A stretch of 64,000 nt of DNA from Clavibacter sp. A6099. GTDB lineage: Bacteria; Actinomycetota; Actinomycetes; Actinomycetales; Microbacteriaceae. The notes under the pieces were generated by a model. That model saw nothing but the letters and a program-made list of their open reading frames with translations. It made no database searches and was not told the DNA's origin. Location: the NCBI RefSeq assembly GCF_021919125.1, contig NZ_CP083439.1:2666001-2730000 (forward strand), written 5' to 3'. The position numbers were made by a program, and so were the translations under genes. Numbering within the stretch: the stretch's first letter is position 1; each line of letters begins with the position of its first letter. Of this stretch, positions 1 through 7,609 are shown piece by piece.

Positions 1-1132
1 GGGTGAGGTAGCCGAAGCCGACCGCGTCGACGCCGCGCGCGGCGAAGTCGTCGAGCCAGGCGTCCATGAGCGCCTCCGACTCGGGCGTGCCGGCTCGGGT
101 GCCGCCGTCGCGGATCCACGTCTCCGCGTACAGCGCGGCGTCCTGCACCTCGCGCTCGACGACCCAGGCGTCGAGGCCGGATCCGGTGCGCGCGGCCGCC
201 CGGTCGAGCCAGCCCGCGACGCGCTCGAGGCCGGGCTCCCCGGCGCGGTGCTCCCAGTTGCCGAGCAGCTGCGCGACACCGCCGGGCGTGAGGTGGTCCG
301 CGAGGTCGGCGACGACGCCCTCGACGAGCGCGTCGCCGACGAGCCCGGCGTCGCGGTACTCGTAGGCGGGCACACCCTCCGCGCGCGGCGTGATCACGAA
401 CGGCGGGTTGGAGACGATGTGGTCGAACCGCTCCCCCGCCACCGGCTCGAACAGGCTGCCGAGCCGCAGCTCGATGGTCGTGATCCCGTTGAGCGCCGCG
501 TTGAGCGCCGCGAACGCGAGGGCGCGCGCGGAGATGTCGGTCGCCACGACGCGGTCGGCGTGGCGGGACGCGTGCAGCGCCTGGATCCCGCAGCCGGTGC
601 CGAGGTCGAGCGCGGTGGCGACGGGCGCGGAGATCATGAGGCCGCTGAGGGTGGCGGACGCGCCGCCGACGCCGAGCACGTGGTCCTCGTCGAGGGCACC
701 GCCGGTGGCGAGCTCGCCCAGGTCGGACGCGATCCACCACTCGCCGACGCCGTGCGCGTCGATGAAGCCGTAGGGGCGGAGGTCGACGGCCGGGCGCACC
801 CGCTCGCCGTCGACCTCGACGAGGCCGAGGCGCGCGGCGCCGCCGAGCCCCAAGGTCGGCAGGGCCGCGCGGAGGTCGTCCGCATCGACCGGGTCGCCGA
901 GCACGAACAGGGCCGCGAGCACGGCTGCGGCGGGGAGCCCGTCGGACGTGCGGGCGGCCTCCACGGCGCGACGGGCCGGGATCCGGTTCCCACGGTGCAG
1001 CGCCTGGCCGGCGGCGTCGCCCCAGACGCCGAGCGCCGACGCCAGCGTGAAGGGCGCCGCCTCGAGGTCCGCCCGCAGCGCCCGCACCTCGGGGGTCGCG
1101 ACGGTCACGGGCGGGATCGCGGGGCGGGGCAT
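1..1132 (-). CDS. Class I SAM-dependent methyltransferase (partial, 3' end outside window)
   Basis: About 377 residues are visible; the stop codon lies beyond the left edge. A DLGTGCG glycine-rich SAM-binding motif is encoded near 589-609 and an NPPF motif at 398-409. Together these mark a Rossmann-fold methyltransferase of the HemK/PrmC-like group that methylates an amide or exocyclic nitrogen. An N-terminal extension of about 150 residues precedes the catalytic core. The ATG at 1130-1132 is chosen because a TAAGCT -10 box lies 6 nt upstream, suggesting a leaderless mRNA. The substrate (release factor, ribosomal protein or nucleic acid) cannot be told from sequence alone. Confidence 0.8.
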   Translation of the reverse strand, partial: MPRPAIPPVTVATPEVRALRADLEAAPFTLASALGVWGDAAGQALHRGNRIPARRAVEAARTSDGLPAAAVLAALFVLGDPVDADDLRAALPTLGLGGAARLGLVEVDGERVRPAVDLRPYGFIDAHGVGEWWIASDLGELATGGALDEDHVLGVGGASATLSGLMISAPVATALDLGTGCGIQALHASRHADRVVATDISARALAFAALNAALNGITTIELRLGSLFEPVAGERFDHIVSNPPFVITPRAEGVPAYEYRDAGLVGDALVEGVVADLADHLTPGGVAQLLGNWEHRAGEPGLERVAGWLDRAAARTGSGLDAWVVEREVQDAALYAETWIRDGGTRAGTPESEALMDAWLDDFAARGVDAVGFGYLT

Positions 1133-1208
1133 TGGTCGAGCTTAACCGGCGAGGCGCCGGCCGCCGGGCGGGTGCCCGACGACCGGCGCCGTGGATGCGG
1201 GATGCTGC

Positions 1209-2837
1209 TCAGCGGCTGGTGACCGTGAGCCGAGGAGAGGACGGGGCCGGGCCGCCCGCCGCCTGCAGGCCGACGTGCACGGTCTGACCCGCGGACAGCG
1301 CGCCCGCCCAGTCGGCACCCGTGCAGGTCACGGTGCCGGACGCGGCGGCGCAGCGCATGCCCCAGCTGTTGCCGACCGAGGTCGTGCCCGGGCTCGCCCA
1401 GGACACGGTCCACCCGGCCACCGCGGACTTCGCGGTCACGTCCACGTCGGCCACGTAGCCGGACGACCAGGATCCGCCGGGCTGCCACGTCGCCGTCACG
1501 GCACCCGAGGTGGCCGGCGCCGGCTGCGGCTGCGGCTGCGGCTGCGGCTGCGGTGCCGGCGTGGTCCCGGAGGAGGACCCGGAGCCCTTCGACGCGCCGG
1601 AGCCCGAGGACGACCCGGATCCCGACGACGAGCCCGAACCGGAGCCGGACGCCGGGTGCAGGATCGGCGCCATCGCGTCGAGCTTCGCCTGCTCGGGGGT
1701 GACCCAGTCGCTCTTCACCAGCCCGCCGGTGTCCCCGCTGTCGGGGTTGAACGACCAGAAGGACGAGCTGATGCCGGTCGTCTGGAGGTACGTCACGAGG
1801 GTCGAGAGCCACTGCTTGTCGCTGGTGGTCTCGAGCTTCGTGCCGAACTCGCCGAGCAGCACCGGGGCGATGCTCTTCTTCGCGAGGTAGCCCCAGTGGG
1901 TGTCCCACACGCTCGTGAGGTTGTTCGGGTAGTCGGGCGAGCTGAACCACGACTGCGCGTAGATGCTCGACGGATAGTCGTGCGGGGAGTACACCACGCG
2001 GTTCGGCACGCTCAGCTCGACCGGCTTGTCGCCTGCGGCGCCGAGGGCACCGGCCCACCACGTGCCGGATCCGTCGGGCTGCTTCTCGGTGCCCTCGACG
2101 ATGACGAGCAGCTTCGGGTTGACCGACAGCACCGCGTCGCCACCGCGCTCGGCGGCGAGCCGCCAGTCGGTGCCCATGTCCCCGGTGCCCCACGTCGCCC
2201 GACCGTGCGGCTCGTTGTGCAGGTCGACGCCGATGACGGTGGAGTCGTCCTCGTAGCGCTCCGCGAGCATCTTCCAGTCGGCGATCCACTGCGCCTCGGA
2301 GAGGTCGTTCGAGTACCACAGCTCCGACTGGCCGTCGGTCGTCGGCCGGTGCTGGTCGAGGAACACGTTCAGGCCGTTGGCCTTCGCGGAGGCGATGGCG
2401 CGGTCCATGAGCTGCAGCGGGGAGATGCCCTTCAGATCCGGATTGGCGGTGGTGCCCCAGTCGGCGACGCTCGACGCATGGAGGCAGTCGTTCGAGAACG
2501 GCATGCGCACCGTGGTGAAGCCCATGTCGTGGAGGTGCTTCATGCCGCTGTCGAGGGTGATCTTGTCGAGCCCGTGGAGCACGCAGCCCGACGACTCGAG
2601 CCCGAACCAGGCGGCGCCGCGGATCGTGTACGTGGAACCGGACGAGTCGACGATCTTCCCGCCGTCCGTGTGGAGCCATCCGGACGCGGTGGATGCGGTC
2701 GACGCCGCGGCGGGGTTCGCCGAGGCGGAGCCCGGGTCAGCTGCGGAGGCCGAGGCGGCTGACGCTCCCGCCGCCGCGAGCGCGACCGGGAGGAGCAATC
2801 CGAGCAGGGCTGTGGTGATGCCTCTTCGTGTGTTCAT
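1209..2837 (-). CDS. celB: Secreted GH5 endoglucanase with C-terminal CBM2
   Basis: A 542-residue secreted cellulase. An Arg-rich start and hydrophobic stretch (about residues 4-32) form a signal peptide. The GH5 catalytic domain spans about 53-395; HNEP holds the acid/base Glu209 and LLGEFG the nucleophile Glu330. A Gly/Ser and Pro-Gln linker (about 398-445) leads to a family 2 cellulose-binding module (about 447-542). It should hydrolyse beta-1,4-glucan in plant cell walls. The architecture fits the chromosomal CelB of Clavibacter; it lacks the expansin-like domain of plasmid-borne CelA. There is no Shine-Dalgarno; TAGCCT lies 6 nt before the ATG and a palindrome sits upstream at 2877-2895. 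The symbol rests on resemblance only. Confidence 0.9.
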   Translation of the reverse strand: MNTRRGITTALLGLLLPVALAAAGASAASASAADPGSASANPAAASTASTASGWLHTDGGKIVDSSGSTYTIRGAAWFGLESSGCVLHGLDKITLDSGMKHLHDMGFTTVRMPFSNDCLHASSVADWGTTANPDLKGISPLQLMDRAIASAKANGLNVFLDQHRPTTDGQSELWYSNDLSEAQWIADWKMLAERYEDDSTVIGVDLHNEPHGRATWGTGDMGTDWRLAAERGGDAVLSVNPKLLVIVEGTEKQPDGSGTWWAGALGAAGDKPVELSVPNRVVYSPHDYPSSIYAQSWFSSPDYPNNLTSVWDTHWGYLAKKSIAPVLLGEFGTKLETTSDKQWLSTLVTYLQTTGISSSFWSFNPDSGDTGGLVKSDWVTPEQAKLDAMAPILHPASGSGSGSSSGSGSSSGSGASKGSGSSSGTTPAPQPQPQPQPQPAPATSGAVTATWQPGGSWSSGYVADVDVTAKSAVAGWTVSWASPGTTSVGNSWGMRCAAASGTVTCTGADWAGALSAGQTVHVGLQAAGGPAPSSPRLTVTSR

Positions 2838-2843
2838 GCGGGA

Positions 2844-2849
2844 AGGCTA
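2844..2849 (-). promoter_or_regulatory. Predicted -10 box of celB (leaderless)
   Basis: TAGCCT on the minus strand, separated by 6 nt from the celB ATG. This fits the actinobacterial leaderless pattern, in which transcription starts at the A of the start codon. No convincing -35 is visible, as would suit a promoter that depends on an activator. Confidence 0.45.
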
Positions 2850-2876
2850 GGACCGCCGCGCCCGCCGTGCGCGCAT

Positions 2877-2895
2877 CCCTCACACCCTGTGAGGG
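2877..2895. promoter_or_regulatory. Perfect 8-bp inverted repeat upstream of celB, candidate operator
   Basis: CCCTCACA, 3-nt spacer, TGTGAGGG. It is centred about 49 nt upstream of the predicted celB transcription start, a usual place for an activator site overlapping or just upstream of -35. It lacks the T-run of a terminator and is separate from the tRNA terminator at 2927-2946. Confidence 0.45.
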
Positions 2896-2926
2896 TGCGT
2901 TCGCGGGCGACGCCGGGAAAAGCAAA

Positions 2927-2946
2927 AACCCCGCCGGAGCGGGGTT
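2927..2946 (-). terminator. Rho-independent terminator of tRNA-Ala
   Basis: AACCCCGC / GCGGGGTT, an 8-bp stem with a CGGA-type tetraloop, followed on the minus strand by a run of T. It begins 4 nt after the tRNA discriminator base. Confidence 0.85.
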
Positions 2947-2950
2947 CTTG

Positions 2951-3023
2951 TGGACCTAAGGAGATTCGAACTCCTGACCTCCTCGATGCGAACGAGGCGC
3001 GCTACCAACTGCGCCATAGGCCC
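2951..3023 (-). tRNA. tRNA-Ala (anticodon CGC)
   Basis: A 73-nt cloverleaf. The 7-bp acceptor (GGGCCTA with TAGGTCC) contains the G3-U70 wobble pair that is the alanine identity element. The anticodon stem CCTCG/CGAGG closes a TTCGCAT loop with anticodon CGC. The T-loop TTCGAAT is present. CCA is not encoded. A TAGTCT -10 lies at 3037-3042, about 14 nt upstream. Confidence 0.95.
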
Positions 3024-3090
3024 TGACAACTCCACGAGACTACCACGTCGCCGGGAGCCCTCCGAACCGCTGGGCCCGGAGGAAGGCGGC

Positions 3091-4053
3091 TCAGCCGACG
3101 GCCCTGCGGCGGCGGAGGACCTCGTCGAGGTCGCCCATGCCGGGCTCGGCGTCATCGACGATGCCCATGCGGGAGAAGCGGCTGTCCGGAGCGGTGCGCG
3201 CGGCGGGGGCGACAGGGGCGGCGGACGCGGCGGGCGCCTCCTCCTCGGCGGACAGGCGGGCGACCTCGGGCTCGAGGTGCGCCCGGCGCAGCGTCTCCTC
3301 CGACGCGGCGGCGGCGCGGCGCATCTCCTCGACGGGCGAGAGCGGCGTGCGGGGCGCGCTGCCGGCGCCGGGACGCGGGCCGGGCGCCTGCGAGCGGGAG
3401 AGGTAGAGCGGCTTGGGCACGGGCACGGGGGTCCAGGACTCGCCCTCCTCGCGCTCCGCGACGGGCTCGGCGGGCTGCGCGGCCTGCTCGTGGAAGTCGG
3501 TGAAGCCGGTGCGCGGCTTCGGGCGGGCCTCCGGCGCCTGGAGGCGGCGGGCGGCGGCGATCTGCGACATGCGCTGCAGGAAGGCGAGCGACGCGAACGT
3601 GGCGAGCGAGGAGATCACGAGCAGCGTCCACGCGCCGGCACCGGCGACCTGCGCGATCCCGGCGATCACGCCGACGAGGGCGAGGGCGAGGATCGCGGTG
3701 GCGGCGAGGCGGCTGCGACGGAGGCGCGTGGCGGCGGAGGGCGACGTTGCGGACACGGGGGCCACTTTCGGTAGGGCGCGCTGGGCGGCGGCGTCTCGCG
3801 CACGCGCTGCGGCTTCGGCTTCTTCGGCAGCACGGCGGAGGGCGCGCTGCTGCTCGACGACGCTGCGCGCGTTGGTCTCGGCGCGCACCGCGTCGGGGAC
3901 CTCGGCCGTCTCGGCCAGGATCCGCAGGGTCTGCTGGAGGCGCACCGCGTTGCGCTCGGTCGCCATGTACTGGCGCCGGTGCAGCCACGTGGGCAGGAGG
4001 TAGGCGAGCCAGAGCACCGCGGAGAGCGCGATGATGATGCCGCCGGATTGCAT
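3091..4053 (-). CDS. Membrane protein with cytoplasmic coiled coil, function unknown
   Basis: A 320-residue protein I do not recognise as a characterised family. An N-terminal membrane segment (residues 4-19) is followed by a charged, Ala/Glu/Arg-rich coiled-coil-like stretch (about 30-105). Two adjacent membrane helices follow (about 118-165), then a long proline/alanine-rich tail ending in an acidic and arginine patch. Such proteins are common and conserved in Microbacteriaceae; a role at the envelope is only inference. The ATG at 4051-4053 has TAGCCT 7 nt upstream, so the mRNA is probably leaderless. A longer in-frame extension upstream was rejected as non-coding. Confidence 0.75.
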   Translation of the reverse strand: MQSGGIIIALSAVLWLAYLLPTWLHRRQYMATERNAVRLQQTLRILAETAEVPDAVRAETNARSVVEQQRALRRAAEEAEAAARARDAAAQRALPKVAPVSATSPSAATRLRRSRLAATAILALALVGVIAGIAQVAGAGAWTLLVISSLATFASLAFLQRMSQIAAARRLQAPEARPKPRTGFTDFHEQAAQPAEPVAEREEGESWTPVPVPKPLYLSRSQAPGPRPGAGSAPRTPLSPVEEMRRAAAASEETLRRAHLEPEVARLSAEEEAPAASAAPVAPAARTAPDSRFSRMGIVDDAEPGMGDLDEVLRRRRAVG

Positions 4054-4151
4054 GATCCCGAGGCTAGGAGGTCGCGTGCCCGCGGCGCGGGAAGCGCGCC
4101 GCGTGTCCACCCGCGGACCGGCGCATCCGCAGGTCCGAGGGCACGCGGATG

Positions 4152-4820
4152 TCAGATCCGGCGCTGCACGGCCAGCGGCGCCGCGGCCGCCTCGACGTCC
4201 GCGTCGGGGACGCGCGACCACTCGGGATCCACGCCGCCCTCCTTCCAGCGCGCGAGCACGCTGGTGGAGAGCTCCTCGACGACGAGGCCGAAGCAGAAGT
4301 GGTCGCGCCAGTCGCCGTTGATGTGGATGTAGCGGCGACGCAGCCCCTCGTACCGGAAGCCGAGCTTCTGCACGACGCGGAGGCTGGGCGCGTTCTCCGG
4401 GCGGATGCAGATCTCCATCCGGTGGAGCCCGAGCGCGGTGAAGCAGTAGTCGGTCGCGAGCGCGACGGCCGTGGGCGTGACGTTCCGACCGGCGAACTCC
4501 TGGCCGACCCAATAGCCGATGGTCGCGCTCGAGAGCGAGCCGTAGGCGATGGAGGACACGTTGAGCTGCCCGGCGAACTCGTCGTCGTAGTCGATGACGA
4601 GCGGCACCCCGAGGCCGGCCCGCGCGTTGGCCTGCAGCGACCGGATGCTCGCACGCGTGTCGAACGCCATCGGCGCGTAGGGGCTCGTGGCCTCCCACTT
4701 GCGCAGCCAGGAGCGGTTGTCGAGGAGCGAGCGCTCGAGGGCCCGCGAGTCGCGGAGCCGGATGGGCCGGACGGAGATGCGCCCGTCCCGCATGGTGGGT
4801 ACGGTCTGCGGCACGTCCAT
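4152..4820 (-). CDS. GNAT-family N-acetyltransferase, RimJ-like
   Basis: A 222-residue GNAT protein resembling RimJ/RimL N-terminal acetyltransferases. The core spans about 15-190. The pattern IGYWVGQEFAGRNVTPTAVA gives the acetyl-CoA pyrophosphate-binding region, and LHRMEICIRPENAPSLRVVQ followed by KLGF is the typical RimJ C-terminal signature. It should transfer an acetyl group from acetyl-CoA to an amine, perhaps the N-terminus of a ribosomal protein; the substrate is unknown. It is co-directional with galU upstream (57-nt gap), so the two could share a transcript. Confidence 0.85.
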   Translation of the reverse strand: MDVPQTVPTMRDGRISVRPIRLRDSRALERSLLDNRSWLRKWEATSPYAPMAFDTRASIRSLQANARAGLGVPLVIDYDDEFAGQLNVSSIAYGSLSSATIGYWVGQEFAGRNVTPTAVALATDYCFTALGLHRMEICIRPENAPSLRVVQKLGFRYEGLRRRYIHINGDWRDHFCFGLVVEELSTSVLARWKEGGVDPEWSRVPDADVEAAAAPLAVQRRI

Positions 4821-4877
4821 GAGCCTAGGCCTCAGCGGGAGCGCCGGTGCGACCGGACCCCGCGCCGGGGGCGCGGA

Positions 4878-5774
4878 TCAGCGCTCGAGCGTCTTGACGA
4901 ACTCGGGCAGCCACTCGCGCAGGCCCTCGCCGAGGTCCTCGTGGTCGACGCCGAGCTGCACGATGGCCTTCAGGTAGTCGAGCCGGTCGCCCGTGTCGTA
5001 GCGGCGACCGCGGAAGACGACGCCGTACACGCCGCCGGTCCACTCGGGCGCGGCGGCCATCTTCTCGAGCGCGTCGGTGAGCTGGATCTCGCCGCCCTTG
5101 CCGGGCTCCGTCTTGTGCAGCACGTCGAAGACCTCGGGGCGCAGCACGTAGCGGCCGATGATCGCGAGGTTGGAGGGCGCGGTGCCGGCGGCGGGCTTCT
5201 CGACCATGCCGGTGATGCGCACCACGTCGTCGTCGTCGGTCTCCTCGACCGTGGCGACGCCGTAGAGGTGCGTCTGCGAGGGATCCACCTCGAGGAGCGC
5301 GACGACGGAGCAGCCGCGCTGGAGCTGGACCTCGATCATGCGGGAGAGGAGCACGTCGCGCTTGTCGATGATGTCGTCGCCGAGGAGCACGGCGAAGGGC
5401 TCGCGGCCCACGTGCATCTCGGCGCGGAGCACCGCGTGGCCGAGGCCCTTGGGGTCGCCCTGGCGGACGTAGTGCATGTCGGCGAGGTCGGTGGACTCGT
5501 TGACCTTGCGGAGCTTCGCGTCGTCGCCCTTGAGCTGGAGGGTGGCCTCGAGCTCGGCGTTGCGGTCGAAGTGGTTCTCGAGGGCGGTCTTGTTGCGGCC
5601 CGTGATCATGAGGACGTCGTGCAGTCCCGCGCCCACGGCCTCCTCCACCACGTACTGGATGGCCGGGCGGTCGACGACCGGCAGCATCTCCTTCGGCATC
5701 GCCTTCGTCGCGGGAAGGAATCGCGTTCCGAGTCCCGCGGCGGGGATGACAGCCTTCGTGATGTGGGTGACCAT
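4878..5774 (-). CDS. galU: UTP--glucose-1-phosphate uridylyltransferase
   Basis: A 298-residue nucleotidyltransferase forming UDP-glucose from UTP and glucose-1-phosphate, which feeds cell-wall and exopolysaccharide synthesis. The N-terminal PAAGLGTRFLPATKAMPKEM motif supplies the nucleotide loop and catalytic Lys. LGDDIID is the metal-binding aspartate region and GEIQLTDAL is a GalU hallmark. Length is normal for the family. The ATG at 5772-5774 has TACGCT 7 nt upstream, again a leaderless pattern. It is divergent from the folate gene at 5815, with 40 bp between. Confidence 0.95.
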   Translation of the reverse strand: MVTHITKAVIPAAGLGTRFLPATKAMPKEMLPVVDRPAIQYVVEEAVGAGLHDVLMITGRNKTALENHFDRNAELEATLQLKGDDAKLRKVNESTDLADMHYVRQGDPKGLGHAVLRAEMHVGREPFAVLLGDDIIDKRDVLLSRMIEVQLQRGCSVVALLEVDPSQTHLYGVATVEETDDDDVVRITGMVEKPAAGTAPSNLAIIGRYVLRPEVFDVLHKTEPGKGGEIQLTDALEKMAAAPEWTGGVYGVVFRGRRYDTGDRLDYLKAIVQLGVDHEDLGEGLREWLPEFVKTLER

Positions 5775-5814
5775 GCGATCGAGCGTACCGGGCGGATCTC
5801 CTTAGACTCGAACC

Positions 5815-6390
5815 ATGCCGAGCGAAGTCGGGAACGAGAAGAGGGCCCTGCGCGCCCAGCTGCGGGAGCGTCGTCGGCAGATGACCTCGACGGAGCGCGA
5901 CGAGGCGGCGCACGGGCTGACCAGCCGCCTGACGGAGCTCGTGGCGAACCACGACGCGAGCCGGGTGGCCTGCTACCTCTCCACGGTCGACGAGCCCACC
6001 ACGCGGCCCTTCCTCCAGTGGCTGCACGCGAACGACCGGCAGGTGCTCCTGCCGGTGTCGCGCAACGACGGCCTGCTCGACTGGGTCGTGAGCGACGGCA
6101 CCGAGACCGAGGGCCTGTTCGGGCTGCCTGAGCCCGTGGGCGAGCTGCTCGGGCCGATCGCCATCAACGACGTCGACCTCATCGTCGTGCCCGCCGCCGC
6201 GGTCGACCAGGGCGGGATGCGCATGGGCTGGGGCCGCGGCTACTTCGACAAGACCCTCGGATCCATGGAGGCCTGCCCCCCGGTCTACGCTGTGGTGTTC
6301 GACGCCGAGTTCGTCGACGAGCTCCCGCGGGAGAAGCACGACATGCCGGTCGACGGCATCGTGACCCCGACCCTCATCCACTCCTTCTAG
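5815..6390 (+). CDS. 5-formyltetrahydrofolate cyclo-ligase
   Basis: A 191-residue enzyme that uses ATP to convert 5-formyl-THF to 5,10-methenyl-THF in one-carbon metabolism. Visible marks are the N-terminal KRALRAQLRERRRQM basic helix, VACYLSTVDEPTT, and the family signature GMRMGWGRGYFDKTL with its glycine-rich nucleotide-binding loop near residues 135-150. Length is typical. TAGACT at 5803-5808 sits 6 nt before the ATG, so the transcript is likely leaderless. It starts a + strand run with the FmdB-type gene (6-nt gap) and mscL. Confidence 0.93.
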   Translation: MPSEVGNEKRALRAQLRERRRQMTSTERDEAAHGLTSRLTELVANHDASRVACYLSTVDEPTTRPFLQWLHANDRQVLLPVSRNDGLLDWVVSDGTETEGLFGLPEPVGELLGPIAINDVDLIVVPAAAVDQGGMRMGWGRGYFDKTLGSMEACPPVYAVVFDAEFVDELPREKHDMPVDGIVTPTLIHSF

Positions 6391-6396
6391 GGACCC

Positions 6397-6813
6397 ATGC
6401 CCACGTACTCCTACCGCTGCACGGTGTGCGGCAACGCCTTCGACATCGTCCAGGCGTTCACCGACGACTCCCTCACCGAGTGCCCCGTGTGCGGCGGCAA
6501 GCTCCGCAAGCTGTTCGCCGCGGTCGGCGTGAGCTTCACCGGCAGCGGCTTCTACCGCAACGACTCGCGCACCGAGGACGCGGCCAAGCGTTCGCGGTCG
6601 TCGTCCGGGTCCTCGTCGGCGAAGTCGGGCGACGCGTCGTCGTCGTCGTCGTCCTCCGATTCCTCGTCGTCCTCGTCTTCGTCTTCCGGATCCTCGGACT
6701 CGTCCGGCGGGTCCGGCTCTGGCACCGTCGGCCAGGGCTCCGGTACCGTGACCCCCAGCACCCCCTCCGGTCCCGCGTCCTCGGGCTCCGGCTCGTCCTC
6801 GCCGTCCACCTGA
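6397..6813 (+). CDS. FmdB-family zinc-ribbon protein
   Basis: A 138-residue protein. The N-terminal 55 residues hold a CxxC...CxxC zinc ribbon (CTVCG at 9-13, CPVCG near 31-35), as in the FmdB/CxxC_CXXC_SSSS regulatory-protein family. The rest is a low-complexity serine tract with Gly, Thr and Pro, probably disordered. The exact role of the family is not known; the name comes from regulators near formamidase genes. It sits between the cyclo-ligase gene and mscL on one strand. Confidence 0.85.
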   Translation: MPTYSYRCTVCGNAFDIVQAFTDDSLTECPVCGGKLRKLFAAVGVSFTGSGFYRNDSRTEDAAKRSRSSSGSSSAKSGDASSSSSSSDSSSSSSSSSGSSDSSGGSGSGTVGQGSGTVTPSTPSGPASSGSGSSSPST

Positions 6814-6841
6814 TCGGACGGCCCGCCAGACAGGAGCACCC

Positions 6842-7324
6842 GTGAAGGGCTTCAAGGAGTTCATCCTCCGCGGCAACGTCATCGACCTCGCGGTCGCGGT
6901 CGTCATCGGCGCCGCGTTCACCGCGATCGTGACGGCCATCGTCACGTCCGTCTTCAACCCGGTCATCGGGGCGCTGTTCGATGCGAAGGATCTCGCGACG
7001 GCGCTGCCCGTAACGATCCCCACGGTGTCGGGCGGAGAGAACACCATCTACTTCGGGGCCGTCGTCGCCGCGATCATCAACTTCCTCATCGTCGCCGCGG
7101 TCGTCTACTTCGCGCTCGTGCTCCCGGTGAACCACCTCAAGAAGGTCGCGTTCGCGAAGCAGAAGGCCGCGGAGGAGGCGACGCCGAAGGACGTGCCGCC
7201 GACCGAGACCGAGCTCCTCATCGAGATCCGCGACCTGCTCGCCGGGCGGCCGTCGCCCGAGGGCGCGCACACGATCCCGTCGTCCACCGGCCAGCACGTG
7301 GCCGACCCCGGGAAGCCGGCCTAG
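6842..7324 (+). CDS. mscL: Large-conductance mechanosensitive channel MscL
   Basis: A 160-residue inner-membrane channel that opens under membrane tension to release solutes. The MKGFKEFILRGNVIDLAVAV start is the diagnostic amphipathic N-terminus and first transmembrane helix. The second helix is at about 73-98 and is followed by the basic KKVAFAKQK cytoplasmic segment. The tail is about 25 residues longer than in E. coli MscL. The start codon is GTG at 6842, with an AGGAGC ribosome-binding site upstream. It closes the plus-strand run that began at 5815. Confidence 0.95.
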   Translation: MKGFKEFILRGNVIDLAVAVVIGAAFTAIVTAIVTSVFNPVIGALFDAKDLATALPVTIPTVSGGENTIYFGAVVAAIINFLIVAAVVYFALVLPVNHLKKVAFAKQKAAEEATPKDVPPTETELLIEIRDLLAGRPSPEGAHTIPSSTGQHVADPGKPA

Positions 7325-7363
7325 CGCTCCACCCGCACGACCCGACCGCCTCCGGCGCGTCCG

Positions 7364-7609
7364 TCAGCCCCAGTGGGGTGGGCGGTCGAGCCGGAGGCGG
7401 TCGTCGTTCGCGTCGGAGGCGGCGGTCGCGTCGCCCCAGCCCTGCGGGGCGTCCTCGGCGGCGGTCACCGCGGGCGCGCGCGCAGCGGCCTGCGGCGTGG
7501 GGTCGGATCCGGGCACCGGCGGCGTCGACGCGCGACGCGAGCGGCGCACAGGGCGGCGCTCCCCCGCGGCGTCCGTCGAGTCGGCTCCGGACGCGTCGCG
7601 CTCGGGCAT
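7364..7609 (-). CDS. Small hypothetical protein coupled to the helicase-like gene
   Basis: An 81-residue, charged and proline-rich protein without a recognisable fold or membrane segment (begins MPERDASGADSTDAAGERRP). Its ATG overlaps the TGA of the upstream helicase-like gene (TGATG), so translation is probably coupled. This tight linkage is the only hint at function. Confidence 0.55.
   Translation of the reverse strand: MPERDASGADSTDAAGERRPVRRSRRASTPPVPGSDPTPQAAARAPAVTAAEDAPQGWGDATAASDANDDRLRLDRPPHWG

Noticed and set aside
1105-2762. Long open frames antisense to celB on both strands
   Set aside because: High-GC shadows: Arg/Gly-rich without domains, while the 542-residue frame shows a complete GH5-CBM2 protein.
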